From Candidatus Nanopelagicales bacterium (GTDB taxonomy: Bacteria; Actinomycetota; Actinomycetes; S36-B12): a DNA stretch of 26,561 nt. Made by a program: the position numbers and the translations under genes. The notes beneath the pieces were generated by a model. The model did no database searches. It was given only the letters and a program-made list of their open reading frames with translations, and was not told the origin of the DNA. Below are positions 1 through 7,108 of this stretch, piece by piece. The DNA is taken from contig JALQSY010000007.1 of assembly GCA_023264215.1 (NCBI GenBank), positions 1-26,561 of the forward strand, in the 5' to 3' direction. Position 1 is the first letter of the stretch, and each line of letters begins with the position of its first letter.

Positions 1-1
1 A

Positions 2-868
2 GTCGCGCCAGGGACGGGCATGCACACGAACGCCAATGCCGTGAAGTCGCTCCACGCCAACTGCATCTTCACCAATGTCGCGCTCACCGACGACGGAGAT
101 GTCTGGTGGGAGGGCCTGACCGAGGAAGCGCCGGCGCACCTGATCGACTGGAAGGGCAATGACTGGACGCCGGCCTCGGCCGAGCCGTCATCGCACCCCA
201 ACGCGCGCTTCGCAGCGCCTGCCGGCCAGTGCCCGTCCATCGCGCCGAATTGGGAGGATCCCCAGGGCGTGCCGATCGACGCGATCTTGTTCGGTGGTCG
301 CCGCGCGACGAATGTCCCCCTGGTCACCGAGTCCTTCGACTGGGAGCACGGCGTCTTCATGGGCTCCACGGTGTCCTCGGAGCAGACGGCGGCAGCGGAG
401 GGCAGCGTCGGCGAGCTCCGCCGCGATCCCTTCGCGATGCTGCCCTTCTGCGGCTACAACATGGCCGACTACTGGGCCCACTGGCTCAAGATCGGCGAGT
501 TCACCTCTGCCGACAAGTTGCCCCGGGTCTACCAGGTCAACTGGTTCCGCAAGGATCGCGACGGTCGCTACATCTGGCCGGGCTTCGGAGACAACGCGCG
601 CGTCCTCGACTGGATCATGCGTCGCGTCGCCGGCGAGGGAGAGGCCGTCCAGACGGCGCTCGGTCGCATCCCCGCGGAGGGCGAACTCGATCTCGACGGA
701 CTCGATCTCACCGACGCCCAGGTCGCTGAGCTCTTCGCCGTCAACGCCGACTCATGGCTGGCCGAGGCCGACCTCACCGAGGAGTACTACGCGCAGTTCG
801 GCGATCGGGTGCCCGAGGCCCTACGCGACCAGCTGGACGCGCTGCGCGCCCGCCTGCAGTCGGCCTGA
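2..868 (+). CDS. pckG: Phosphoenolpyruvate carboxykinase (GTP), C-terminal half, 5' truncated by window edge
   Basis: This enzyme interconverts oxaloacetate and PEP with GTP/GDP, at the branch between the TCA cycle and gluconeogenesis in the cytoplasm. The open frame runs from base 2 without a start; the first visible residues are [10 protein letters not shown], a conserved internal segment, so the ATG at 20 is internal. Visible family marks are FGGRR with TNVPLV after it (PEP-binding arginine region), the stretch TAAAEG, and NWFRKD followed by WPGFGDN, which form the guanine pocket in GTP-type PEPCKs. About 288 residues are present of the usual 600 or so. The frame ends in TGA, and the next gene on the far side of a repeat region converges on it. 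Family assignment is firm; the N-terminal half, including the P-loop, is outside the window. Confidence 0.96.
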   Translation, partial: VAPGTGMHTNANAVKSLHANCIFTNVALTDDGDVWWEGLTEEAPAHLIDWKGNDWTPASAEPSSHPNARFAAPAGQCPSIAPNWEDPQGVPIDAILFGGRRATNVPLVTESFDWEHGVFMGSTVSSEQTAAAEGSVGELRRDPFAMLPFCGYNMADYWAHWLKIGEFTSADKLPRVYQVNWFRKDRDGRYIWPGFGDNARVLDWIMRRVAGEGEAVQTALGRIPAEGELDLDGLDLTDAQVAELFAVNADSWLAEADLTEEYYAQFGDRVPEALRDQLDALRARLQSA

Positions 869-911
869 TTCCCGCTGCTCGTAGCTCGCGTGGGCGCCTG
901 TGCATTTGCGG

Positions 912-955
912 GGCCTTATCGAGACTTTCTTGGCTCTGGAAGTGTCGATAAGGCC
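912..955. repeat. Long imperfect hairpin between convergent pckG and argF
   Basis: The arms at 912-927 (GGCCTTATCGAGACTT) and 940-955 (AAGTGTCGATAAGGCC) pair over 16 bp with one mismatch around a 12-nt loop. The element sits between two convergent genes, so a bidirectional terminator role is possible, although there is no T-run. Its inner part (GGAAGTGTC) resembles the palindromes at 3779, 3861 and 21500, and it may be a diverged member of that family. Confidence 0.7.
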
Positions 956-1047
956 GCCGAACTGACCCAGCCGCCACATCGATAAGGCCGCCGAACTGAC
1001 CCAGCCGCCACATCGATAAGGCCGCCGAACTGATGCAGCCGCCACAT
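946..1047. repeat. Three tandem copies of a 34-bp repeat
   Basis: Units at 946-979, 980-1013 and 1014-1047 each begin CGATAAGGCCGCCGAACTGA and end CAGCCGCCACAT. Units 1 and 2 are identical; unit 3 differs by two adjacent bases (ACC to ATG at its bases 20-22). A fourth unit starts at 1048 and decays after CGAT. Unit 1 begins inside the right arm of the hairpin at 912-955, so the array looks like repeated copying of that arm plus its flank. There are no spacers between units, so it is not CRISPR. The rest of 1060-1118 shows nothing I can assign. Confidence 0.9.
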
Positions 1048-1118
1048 CGATGGCGCCGCGGTACGGACGCTGCGAGCGAAGGGGTGCCTTGGGGACCAGT
1101 GCCGGGCGTGGCGGCAAC

Positions 1119-2108
1119 TCAGGTCAGGGTGGCGACGAGCAGTGCCTTGATGGTGTGCATGCGGTTCTCCGCCTGATCGAACACGATGCTGGCGGGTGAC
1201 TCGAAGACCTCGTCGGTGACCTCGACCCCGCCGCGCAGGCCGAACTCCTCGGCCACCGTGCGTCCCACCGTCGTCTGCTCGTCATGGAAGGCCGGCAGGC
1301 AGTGCATGAAGCGGGCATCAGCCCGGCCCGTCAGAGCCATCGTCGCCGAATCGACGCGGTACGGCCGCAGGAGCTCCACGCGCTGTGCCCACACCTCAGC
1401 CGGCTCGCCCATCGACACCCAGACATCGGTGTGCACGAATTGCGCGCCGGGAATGCCCTCAGCGGGGTCCTCCGTGAGCATCAGGCGCGCTCCACTGCGC
1501 TCAGCCCGTGCTTCGGCGGCACGTCGCACCTCGGCCGCGGGCCAGAGTGCCTCGGGCGCGACGATGCGCACATCGGCGCCGAGCATCGCCCCGGCGACGA
1601 GCAGGGAGTTGCCCATGTTGTAGCGAGCGTCGCCGAGATAGGCGTAGCTGATCGAGCCGTCGGGGGAGTGCTCGCGCATCGTCAGCATGTCCGCGAGCAT
1701 CTGCGTGGGGTGCCACTCGTCGGTGAGCCCGTTGTAGACGGGGACGTCGGCATGGCGGGCAAGCTCCTCGACCGTCTCCTGGGCGTCACCACGGTACTCG
1801 ATCGCGTCGTACATCCGGGACAGCACGCGAGCGGTGTCGGCGATCGACTCCTTGTGGCCGATCTGCGAGGTCTGGGCGTCCAGGACGGTGACCTGGGCAC
1901 CTTGCTGGTACGCCGCAACCTCGAATGCGACGCGCGTGCGCGTGGAGGTCTTGCCGAAGATGAGGGCGATGACCTTGTCCTGCAGGCGCTTCGCCTCGCG
2001 GCCTGCCCGGCGCTCCGCCTTGAGCTCAGCAGCGAGGCGGATGAGCCCGTCGAACTCCGAGTCGGAGAGATCGAGCTCCTTGAGCAGGTCGCGCCCGGTG
2101 AGGTTCAC
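1119..2108 (-). CDS. argF: Ornithine carbamoyltransferase
   Basis: It joins carbamoyl phosphate and ornithine to make citrulline in arginine synthesis, or works in reverse in the arginine deiminase pathway. The 329-residue protein has the carbamoyl-phosphate motif STRTR at residues 55-59, HPTQ at 133-136, the ornithine-side loop DVWVSMGE at 228-235 and HCLP at 269-272, all intact and at normal spacing. The length matches the family. The sequence resembles the ArgI/ArcB branch (FGKTSTRTR, then SQIGHKES), so anabolic or catabolic use cannot be told apart here. No other arginine gene is in the window. The start is GTG at 2108; a TAGCCT hexamer lies 6 nt before it and no Shine-Dalgarno is visible, which fits a leaderless mRNA. 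Confidence 0.96.
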   Translation of the reverse strand: MNLTGRDLLKELDLSDSEFDGLIRLAAELKAERRAGREAKRLQDKVIALIFGKTSTRTRVAFEVAAYQQGAQVTVLDAQTSQIGHKESIADTARVLSRMYDAIEYRGDAQETVEELARHADVPVYNGLTDEWHPTQMLADMLTMREHSPDGSISYAYLGDARYNMGNSLLVAGAMLGADVRIVAPEALWPAAEVRRAAEARAERSGARLMLTEDPAEGIPGAQFVHTDVWVSMGEPAEVWAQRVELLRPYRVDSATMALTGRADARFMHCLPAFHDEQTTVGRTVAEEFGLRGGVEVTDEVFESPASIVFDQAENRMHTIKALLVATLT

Positions 2109-2114
2109 CCGACG

Positions 2115-2120
2115 AGGCTA
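2115..2120 (-). promoter_or_regulatory. Probable -10 hexamer of argF (TAGCCT)
   Basis: On the minus strand TAGCCT is followed by 6 nt and then the GTG start. This spacing puts the likely transcription start at or next to the start codon. It is one of many such arrangements in the window. No convincing -35 box is visible. Confidence 0.55.
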
Positions 2121-2144
2121 GCGGGACGTGCGGACGACCTGGAA

Positions 2145-2516
2145 TCAGGCGGGGACGGGCATGAGCGGCCGAATTGCCGCGTCGATCTCCGGAGCGGCCA
2201 TGCGAGCGCCCTCTCCGCGGGTGCGGGGGTACTCCGCGAGGTCGATGCGAGCGTAGATCGCCTCGCGCTCCTCCTCGGTGAGCCCGCCCCACACGCCGTA
2301 GGGCTCACGGGCACGGACGGCGTAGTCGGCGCATTCGATGCGCACGGGGCAGCTGGCGCAGACGGCCTTGGCTGCGAGATCGCGTGAACGACGGGCGGAG
2401 CCGCGCTCGTTCTGAGGATGGAAGAACAGTGTCGGGTCGGCAGATCGGCACGCGCCGTGCTCCTGCCAGTCCCATACTGCGTCGACGGGGACCTGGGCTA
2501 GTGGCTGCTGAGGCAT
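2145..2516 (-). CDS. WhiB-family iron-sulfur transcription factor, WhiD/WhiB3-like
   Basis: Wbl proteins are actinobacterial regulators that hold a [4Fe-4S] cluster, sense redox or nitric oxide, and in several cases bind the principal sigma factor. The 123-residue protein has the four cluster cysteines C23, C53, C56 and C62 (C, then CxxCx5C) and the GVWGG turn at 74-78. The stretch FFHPQNERG at 31-39 and REPYGVWGG resemble the WhiB3/WhiD branch as I remember it. The C-terminus is unusual: instead of a short basic tail there is an extension to about residue 123 rich in P, A and R. The ATG at 2516 is chosen because TACCGT lies 6 nt before it and because upstream codons lack family similarity. 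argF begins 36 nt downstream on the same strand. Confidence 0.93.
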   Translation of the reverse strand: MPQQPLAQVPVDAVWDWQEHGACRSADPTLFFHPQNERGSARRSRDLAAKAVCASCPVRIECADYAVRAREPYGVWGGLTEEEREAIYARIDLAEYPRTRGEGARMAAPEIDAAIRPLMPVPA

Positions 2517-2522
2517 ATCTCC

Positions 2523-2528
2523 ACGGTA
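2523..2528 (-). promoter_or_regulatory. Probable -10 hexamer of the whiB-like gene (TACCGT)
   Basis: On the minus strand TACCGT is followed by the 6 nt GGAGAT and then the ATG at 2516. The GGAG could serve as a short Shine-Dalgarno, but the spacing also fits leaderless initiation. Confidence 0.5.
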
Positions 2529-2611
2529 GGAGCGATGCACGCCAGGACCCCTCGCCCAAGTCGACCGACCTGCATCATCCGTTCGGCTGATGCCCCTCGT
2601 GGACTGGTCGC

Positions 2612-2645
2612 GAATCCTCAGGTTCGGGAGTTCCGCTGAGGATTC
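2612..2645. repeat. Inverted repeat between trxA and the whiB-like gene
   Basis: GAATCCTCAG at 2612-2621 is the exact reverse complement of CTGAGGATTC at 2636-2645, with a 14-nt loop. It lies 39 nt after the trxA stop and about 95 nt before the whiB-like start, both on the minus strand. No T-run follows on either side, so it is either a weak terminator for trxA or an operator. Nothing else is recognisable in 2529-2683. Confidence 0.55.
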
Positions 2646-2683
2646 CTCACGGGAATTCCCGACGTTCGCTCGTGGACGTGGTC

Positions 2684-3061
2684 CTATTCGGGCTTCGTCG
2701 CAGCCTGCTCGGCTGCAATGGAGGAGCGCACCTCGTCCATGTCGATATCGCGCACCGCCTGGATCAGTTGCTCCAGACCCTGCTCGGGGAGGGCCCCGGC
2801 CTGCGAGTAGAGCACCACGCCGTCGCGGATCGCCATGAGCGTGGGGATCGACGAGATCTGGAAGACCTGGGCCAGGCCGGGCTGGGCCTCGGTGTCGACC
2901 TTGGCGAAGACGATGTCGGCGTGGGTGTCGCTGGCCTTCTCGAAGACCGGCGCGAACTGCCGGCATGGCCCGCACCAGGCGGCCCAGAAGTCGACCAGGA
3001 CGATGGGACTGTCCTGGATGGTGGGGGCGAAGGTCTCCTCGGTCAGCGCAATCGTAGCCAT
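2684..3061 (-). CDS. trxA: Thioredoxin
   Basis: This small cytoplasmic dithiol carrier reduces protein disulfides. The active site WCGPC has its cysteines at residues 30 and 33, followed by the cis-proline segment SIPT at 71-74 and the usual fold pattern (VLVDFWA before the site, AKVDTE after it). At 125 residues it is about 15 longer than a minimal thioredoxin, owing to an acidic/alanine-rich C-terminal tail. The start is the ATG at 3061, which lies 7 nt after TACCCT on the minus strand; the longer upstream reading frame is antisense to yqgE. It is divergent from yqgE, with starts 49 bp apart. A natural reductant for bcp (21804-22271) is thioredoxin, but the two genes are not linked here. 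Confidence 0.96.
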   Translation of the reverse strand: MATIALTEETFAPTIQDSPIVLVDFWAAWCGPCRQFAPVFEKASDTHADIVFAKVDTEAQPGLAQVFQISSIPTLMAIRDGVVLYSQAGALPEQGLEQLIQAVRDIDMDEVRSSIAAEQAATKPE

Positions 3062-3068
3062 ACCCCCC

Positions 3069-3074
3069 AGGGTA
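3069..3074 (-). promoter_or_regulatory. Probable -10 hexamer of trxA (TACCCT)
   Basis: On the minus strand TACCCT is followed by GGGGGGT and the ATG at 3061, a 7-nt gap. The G-run could act as a weak ribosome binding site, or the mRNA could be leaderless. Confidence 0.5.
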
Positions 3075-3109
3075 TCAGGTGCTACACCTCGAAGCGACAC
3101 GATGGGCGC

Positions 3110-3709
3110 GTGCTCGAGGCCACGACGATCGGACGTCCGGCCGCGCCGCCGGAGGCCGGACTCCTGCTCGTGGCCGCCCCCGCGCTCGATGAGCCGTTTC
3201 ATCACGCCGTGATCCTGCTGCTCGAGCACGACGAGTCCGGCACGCTCGGCGTCGTCCTCAACCAGCCGACGACGCTCGACGTCGGCACCGTGCTGCCGAC
3301 CTGGCGCGATCACCTCACGGGCGCGCCGTACCTGTTCCAGGGTGGACCGGTCGCGCTGGACAGCGCCCTGGGCCTCGCGGCCCTTGACTCTCCCCTGGCC
3401 GATCCGCAGGAGCCGGATGGCTTCAGGCGCGTGGCCGGCCCACTTGGGATCATCGACCTGGATACGCCGGTGGACGCATTGATCCCGCACCTTCAGGCCC
3501 TGCGGATCTACGCCGGGTATGCCGGCTGGGCGCCGGACCAACTCGACGACGAACTCGACCGCGGTTCGTGGGCGGTCGTACCGCCGGGCGACCTGGTCAC
3601 CGATGCATTCCTGGCCGATCCGCAAGCCCTGTGGGAGGTGGTCCTGCGTCGCGCGGGCGGCACATTGGCCTGGTGGCCGCTATGCCCCCTCGATCCCGAG
3701 GTCAACTAG
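3110..3709 (+). CDS. YqgE/AlgH family protein
   Basis: The family (UPF0301/DUF179) is widespread and its biochemical role is not settled. The 199-residue protein matches the family layout: GLLLVAAPAL near residue 18, then F-HHAVILLLEH, GTLGVVLNQPT, LFQGGPV and, later, YAGYAGWAPDQL with WAVVPP. The only in-frame start before the first family block is GTG at 3110; no Shine-Dalgarno is visible. It is divergent from trxA and followed by the pair of palindromic repeats. Length is normal for the family. Confidence 0.9.
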   Translation: MLEATTIGRPAAPPEAGLLLVAAPALDEPFHHAVILLLEHDESGTLGVVLNQPTTLDVGTVLPTWRDHLTGAPYLFQGGPVALDSALGLAALDSPLADPQEPDGFRRVAGPLGIIDLDTPVDALIPHLQALRIYAGYAGWAPDQLDDELDRGSWAVVPPGDLVTDAFLADPQALWEVVLRRAGGTLAWWPLCPLDPEVN

Positions 3710-3778
3710 CGGCGCCGATCGGATCGACTTTCGCGGATTGGGACAGGCGGGCGCGGGTGCGGGTGGCGCCCCGCGATG

Positions 3779-3834
3779 AAAACGACCGTTCGTGACACTT
3801 CCACGGGTCCGCAAGTGTCACGCAGCGTCGCTTT
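3779..3834. repeat. Palindromic intergenic repeat, copy A
   Basis: The core arms CGTGACACTT (3791-3800) and AAGTGTCACG (3813-3822) pair perfectly around a 12-nt loop. Outside them AAAACGAC (3779-3786) pairs imperfectly with GTCGCTTT (3827-3834). Copies B (3861-3917) and C (21500-21569) share both arms. It lies downstream of yqgE. Confidence 0.85.
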
Positions 3835-3860
3835 CGCGCCCCGCATCGCCCAGCCGTGGC

Positions 3861-3917
3861 AAAAACGACCGTTCGTGACAGTTTCGAGGGTCCACAAGTG
3901 TCACGAGGCGTCGCTTT
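3861..3917. repeat. Palindromic intergenic repeat, copy B
   Basis: The left arm contains CGTTCGTGACA as in copy A, and the right arm reads AAGTGTCACGAGGCGTCGCT. Equivalent bases of copies A and B are 83 nt apart, so the two form a tandem pair that fills most of the gap between yqgE and the DUF3039 gene. One base in the left arm (C to G) breaks the core pairing. It ends 24 nt before the -10 hexamer of the DUF3039 gene. Confidence 0.85.
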
Positions 3918-3940
3918 CAAGGCGGTGGGCCGGCCCGGCC

Positions 3941-3946
3941 TAGACT
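3941..3946 (+). promoter_or_regulatory. Probable -10 hexamer of the DUF3039 gene (TAGACT)
   Basis: TAGACT is followed by GCCCCC and the ATG at 3953. There is no purine-rich ribosome binding site, so the mRNA is probably leaderless. The upstream palindrome B is close enough to influence this promoter. Confidence 0.6.
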
Positions 3947-3952
3947 GCCCCC

Positions 3953-4231
3953 ATGAGCACGCCGCTGGATTCACCGAGCCTGGAGGGGACCACCCTCACC
4001 GAGGAGCGCACCGCCTCCACGGACGACGGTGATCACGAGCGCTTCGCGCACTACGTCCAGAAGGATAAGATCGTCGAGAGCGCGGTGACCGGCAACCCGG
4101 TGAAGGCGCTGTGCGGCAAGAAGTGGGTCCCCGGCCGTGATCCGTCGAAGTTCCCGGTCTGCCCTGAGTGCCAGGAGATCTACAGCAAGCTTCGCCCCGG
4201 CAAGCCCCAGGGCCCGGACGGCGACTCCTGA
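3953..4231 (+). CDS. DUF3039 family small zinc-ribbon-like protein
   Basis: The function is unknown; the family is typical of Actinobacteria. The 92-residue protein has an acidic, threonine-rich N-terminus and a conserved core with H33 (FAHYVQ), C54 (ALCGKKW), C70 and C73 (CPEC), a plausible zinc site. Lysine- and proline-rich residues end the protein. The ATG at 3953 is set by the TAGACT hexamer 6 nt before it. Its 3' end abuts or overlaps the MFS gene, so the two are probably cotranscribed. Confidence 0.9.
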   Translation: MSTPLDSPSLEGTTLTEERTASTDDGDHERFAHYVQKDKIVESAVTGNPVKALCGKKWVPGRDPSKFPVCPECQEIYSKLRPGKPQGPDGDS

Positions 4232-5592
4232 GCATCTTCTCGGCGCAGTACCGCGCTGTCACGATCGGTGTCGTCGCCGCCATCACCCTGTTCGCCTTCG
4301 AGGGAATCGCGGTGTCGACGGTCATGCCCGCGGTCGCTATCGAGTTCGAAGGGCTCGGTGTCTACGCCTGGGCCTTCAACGCCTACGTCGCCGCATCGCT
4401 GGTCGGGATGGTTGTCGCGGGGTCGTGGTGCGATCGCGACGGGCCGCGCACGTCGATGTGGGCAGGATTGGGCATCTTCTCGGCCGGCGCCATTGCCGCC
4501 GGACTGGCCCCTACGATGGGCATCCTCATCGTGGCCCGCGGCGTACAGGGACTCGGCGGGGGAGCGCTCATCGTCGCGGCGTACGTGCTCATCGCGCGTG
4601 CCTACCCCGAGGAGCTGCGGCCCAAGGCCTTCTCGCTCATGGCGGCTTCGTGGGTCGTGCCCGCGCTCATCGGGCCCCTCATCGCCGGCTGGTTGACCGA
4701 CACCCTCACCTGGCGACTTGCGTTCCTCCTCGTCCCGGTCGTCCTGGTGCTGCCGGCACTCCTGCTGCGCGACGTCCTGCGTGCCCACGAGGGCGGCACG
4801 GGCGAGCCAGCCAGGCGCGGGCGGATCGTCCGCGCCCTCGCCACGGCAGGCGGGCTGACGTTGGCGATGATCGGGTTCCTGCGCCCTGCGGGCCTGCCGC
4901 TGTGGCTCGACGCCGCATTCGTCCTTGCCGGCCTCGCGGTGATCGTCCTGTCGGTGCGGGGACTGCTGCCAGACGGTGCGCTGCAATTGCGACGAGGATT
5001 GCCGACGACCGTCCTCATGCGAGGGATCCTTGCGGGAGCGTTCTTCGGCGCTGAGGCGTTCATCCCGCTCGCGCTCGTCGAGCAAAGGGGTCTGTCGATC
5101 ACGGTGGCCGGACTGACCCTGAGCGTCTCCGCGCTCGGCTGGTGGCTCGGCTCCTACGCCCAGAGCCGGATCCCGGAGTCGACCGATCGCGCGCGCACGG
5201 TGCGCTTCGGCGCGCTCATCGTGACCGCGGGCCTGGTCTCGCTGCCCCTGTGCCTCGTCCCGGCGCTGCCCGCGTGGATGTGCGCGATCTCCTACTTCGT
5301 CGCCTCGCTCGGGATGGGACTGTGCTTCCCGTCAATCGCCGTGCAGACGCTGCGCCTATCCCCGGTGCGAGAGCAAGGCGCCAACTCAGCGGCGCTGCAG
5401 ATCTCCGACGCTATTCTCAGCTCGGTGATGCTCGGCCTCCTCGGAGCCGTGCATGCCGCTGCCGTGGCCAGCGGGGGCGCGACGACGGCGACGTATGACC
5501 TCATCTGGTGGGCGGCTGCCGCCATCGCGCTGGTGGGTGCCGGCCTGGCGATCCGGATGCGGCCGGCGGTGCCCGCACACGTGCTGACGTGA
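4168..5592 (+). CDS. Major facilitator superfamily transporter
   Basis: This is a proton-coupled membrane transporter, most likely a drug or metabolite exporter; the substrate is unknown. The protein has about 12-14 hydrophobic segments, an acidic residue in the first (FAFEGIAVSTVMP), a motif-A-like loop after the second (GSWCDRDGPR), and GVQGLGGGALIV in the region of motifs B/C. The start is uncertain. GTG at 4168 would overlap the DUF3039 gene by 64 nt and add a 20-residue non-homologous leader. The family-like sequence begins at about LSIFSAQYRAV, where a CTG at 4228 overlaps the DUF3039 TGA as CTGA. Either way, translation appears coupled to DUF3039. Confidence is high for the family and low for the start. 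Confidence 0.88.
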   Translation: MPGDLQQASPRQAPGPGRRLLSIFSAQYRAVTIGVVAAITLFAFEGIAVSTVMPAVAIEFEGLGVYAWAFNAYVAASLVGMVVAGSWCDRDGPRTSMWAGLGIFSAGAIAAGLAPTMGILIVARGVQGLGGGALIVAAYVLIARAYPEELRPKAFSLMAASWVVPALIGPLIAGWLTDTLTWRLAFLLVPVVLVLPALLLRDVLRAHEGGTGEPARRGRIVRALATAGGLTLAMIGFLRPAGLPLWLDAAFVLAGLAVIVLSVRGLLPDGALQLRRGLPTTVLMRGILAGAFFGAEAFIPLALVEQRGLSITVAGLTLSVSALGWWLGSYAQSRIPESTDRARTVRFGALIVTAGLVSLPLCLVPALPAWMCAISYFVASLGMGLCFPSIAVQTLRLSPVREQGANSAALQISDAILSSVMLGLLGAVHAAAVASGGATTATYDLIWWAAAAIALVGAGLAIRMRPAVPAHVLT

Positions 5593-5625
5593 TTCCCGAC
5601 GGAATCCGTCACCGAAACGGGCAAC

Positions 5626-5639
5626 GTACTCGCGAGTAC
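5626..5639. repeat. 14-bp perfect palindrome upstream of the hdeD-like gene
   Basis: GTACTCGCGAGTAC reads the same on both strands. It lies 34 nt after the MFS stop and about 90 nt before the HdeD-like start. A smaller inverted repeat, GATTCC/GGAATC, is at 5591-5606. With a TACCCT hexamer at 5676-5681 downstream, it could be an operator for the hdeD-like gene. Confidence 0.4.
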
Positions 5640-5730
5640 CGGGCGCGCTTCCACGGATAGCGCAGTGACGGGCCCTACCCTTAACGCGTCCCGGGCCTGG
5701 CGGCCCTCACTTCACATCCGGAGGTACTCC

Positions 5731-6324
5731 ATGGCATCGGTCGACCCCATGACCGGCCTGTCCTACGACGATGAGCGCGCGGTTGCGGCCGCCCTCGGCC
5801 GCAACTGGTGGGCGCTGCTGCTCCTCGGCATCGTCAGCCTGATCGTCGGCGTCATCATCATCCTCAACCCCGGCGGCTCGACCTGGGTCATCGCCGTGGT
5901 CCTGGCGATCTACCTGGTCGTCTCGGGCATCGTGTCGCTCGTCCGGGCATTCGGCCACGGACTGCCCGGCTCCTATCGGGCACTCCTGATCATCTCGGGC
6001 ATCATCGGCCTGCTCCTGGGCCTGCTGATGTTCCGCTTCGGGCCCGAGGAGAAGGTCGAGATCTTCGGCATCTTCGTCGGCGTGTGGTTCCTCTTCTCCG
6101 GCATCCTCCAGCTGGTCGGTACCTCGTCGGTGTCGCAGGGCAAGGGCTGGGCGATCTTCTCGGGCATCGTCTACCTGCTCGCGGGCATCGTCCTGCTCAT
6201 CAACCCGTGGGCCGTCGGCATCTTCGTGTGGATCGCCGGCATCTGGCTGCTCGTCCTGGGCATCTTCGAGATCATCTCGTCCTTCCAGGTCAAGTCCCTC
6301 GCCAAGAAGGCCGGGGCGGCCTAG
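5731..6324 (+). CDS. HdeD-like (DUF308) membrane protein
   Basis: HdeD in enterobacteria is linked to acid resistance; the role in Actinobacteria is unknown. The 197-residue protein has six hydrophobic segments separated by short loops (for example LLLLGIVSLIVGVIIIL and GIWLLVLGIFEII) and a short cytoplasmic tail with KSLAKKAG. The start is ATG at 5731 because GGAGGT lies 8 nt before it; an earlier in-frame start at 5665 gives a leader without similarity. A TACCCT at 5676-5681 is a plausible -10. It is followed after 5 nt by the iclR gene, so the regulator may be read from the same transcript. Confidence 0.88.
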   Translation: MASVDPMTGLSYDDERAVAAALGRNWWALLLLGIVSLIVGVIIILNPGGSTWVIAVVLAIYLVVSGIVSLVRAFGHGLPGSYRALLIISGIIGLLLGLLMFRFGPEEKVEIFGIFVGVWFLFSGILQLVGTSSVSQGKGWAIFSGIVYLLAGIVLLINPWAVGIFVWIAGIWLLVLGIFEIISSFQVKSLAKKAGAA

Positions 6325-6329
6325 CCCCC

Positions 6330-6968
6330 ATGCCCAAGGAGACCTCGCAGACCCTCGATCGGGGGCTTCGAGTCCTCTCGGTACTCGCGGACTCCCCCGA
6401 GGGCCTCACCGTGACCGAAGTCGCGGCGGCCCTCGGGGTGAGTCGCACCGTGGTCTATCGACTCATCGTCACGCTCGAGCAGCACGGCCTGGTCCGACGC
6501 GGATCCGATGGTCGCTGCCGCCTCGGCCTCGCTGTGCTCACCCTCGCTCGTCAGGTGCAGCCCCTGCTGCGCGATGCGGCCATGCCGGTGCTGCGCCGGC
6601 TCGCCGACAGCATCGGTGCCACCGCGTACCTCGGCGTGGTCGATGGCCAGGATCTGCTGGCCGTCGCTGTCGCGGAGCCACCCCGATCCGATGTCCATGT
6701 CGCCTATCGCCTCGGCTCGCGCATGCCCTTGGAACTCGGCGCCGCGGGACGAGCCGTCCTCGCCGCTCGCACCGCGGCGGGCCGTCCGCTCGAGCCTCCG
6801 TGGGTCGTGTCGACCGGTGACACGCCGGGCAGCAGCGGGATCGCGACTCCGGTCGTCGGCATCGCCGGCATCGAGGCTGCCGTGGGAGTGGCGACAGCCA
6901 CGCCCCCAGACGAGGTGGGACCCCGCGTCGCCCGCGCCGCGCAGGAGATCGCCCGGGCCCTGGGCTAG
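6330..6968 (+). CDS. IclR-family transcriptional regulator
   Basis: IclR proteins are dimeric regulators, often of catabolic genes, with a winged helix and a ligand-binding domain. The N-terminal helix-turn-helix is clear at about residues 20-45 (LTVTEVAAALGVSRTVVYRL), followed by a wing (LVRRGSDGRCRLG). The ligand-domain part is short: total length is 212 against about 250 for the family, and the C-terminal sensor half (GIATPVVGIAG, then GVATATP) is reduced. The start is ATG at 6330, 5 nt after the hdeD-like stop. The target is unknown; its neighbours, a HdeD-like protein and a secreted GH18 enzyme, are candidates. Confidence 0.88.
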   Translation: MPKETSQTLDRGLRVLSVLADSPEGLTVTEVAAALGVSRTVVYRLIVTLEQHGLVRRGSDGRCRLGLAVLTLARQVQPLLRDAAMPVLRRLADSIGATAYLGVVDGQDLLAVAVAEPPRSDVHVAYRLGSRMPLELGAAGRAVLAARTAAGRPLEPPWVVSTGDTPGSSGIATPVVGIAGIEAAVGVATATPPDEVGPRVARAAQEIARALG

Positions 6969-7063
6969 CCATAGCCGGGGCGCTTTCGCTGATGTGACGC
7001 AGATCGCCCTGGGAATCCGCCTCGCCGGTCCCTCGGCTGAGGGATTCGGCGCGACACGCGACG

Positions 7064-7069
7064 TAGCCT
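7064..7069 (+). promoter_or_regulatory. Probable -10 hexamer of the GH18 gene (TAGCCT)
   Basis: TAGCCT lies 39 nt before the chosen GTG at 7109. Transcription from here would give a leader of about 30 nt that carries the GGAGGT ribosome binding site at 7098-7103. The rest of the 6969-7063 gap shows nothing recognisable. Confidence 0.45.
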
Positions 7070-7108
7070 GGAAGGCGAGTGACCCCTGTGACCTGCTGGA
7101 GGTACGTC

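Noticed and set aside
946..1047. CRISPR-like array of 34-bp repeats
   Set aside because: Units are directly adjacent, with no spacers, and there are no cas genes.
1284..2387. Long plus-strand open frame of 367 codons
   Set aside because: It is antisense to argF and whiB and has no family similarity; GC-rich codon bias opens such frames.
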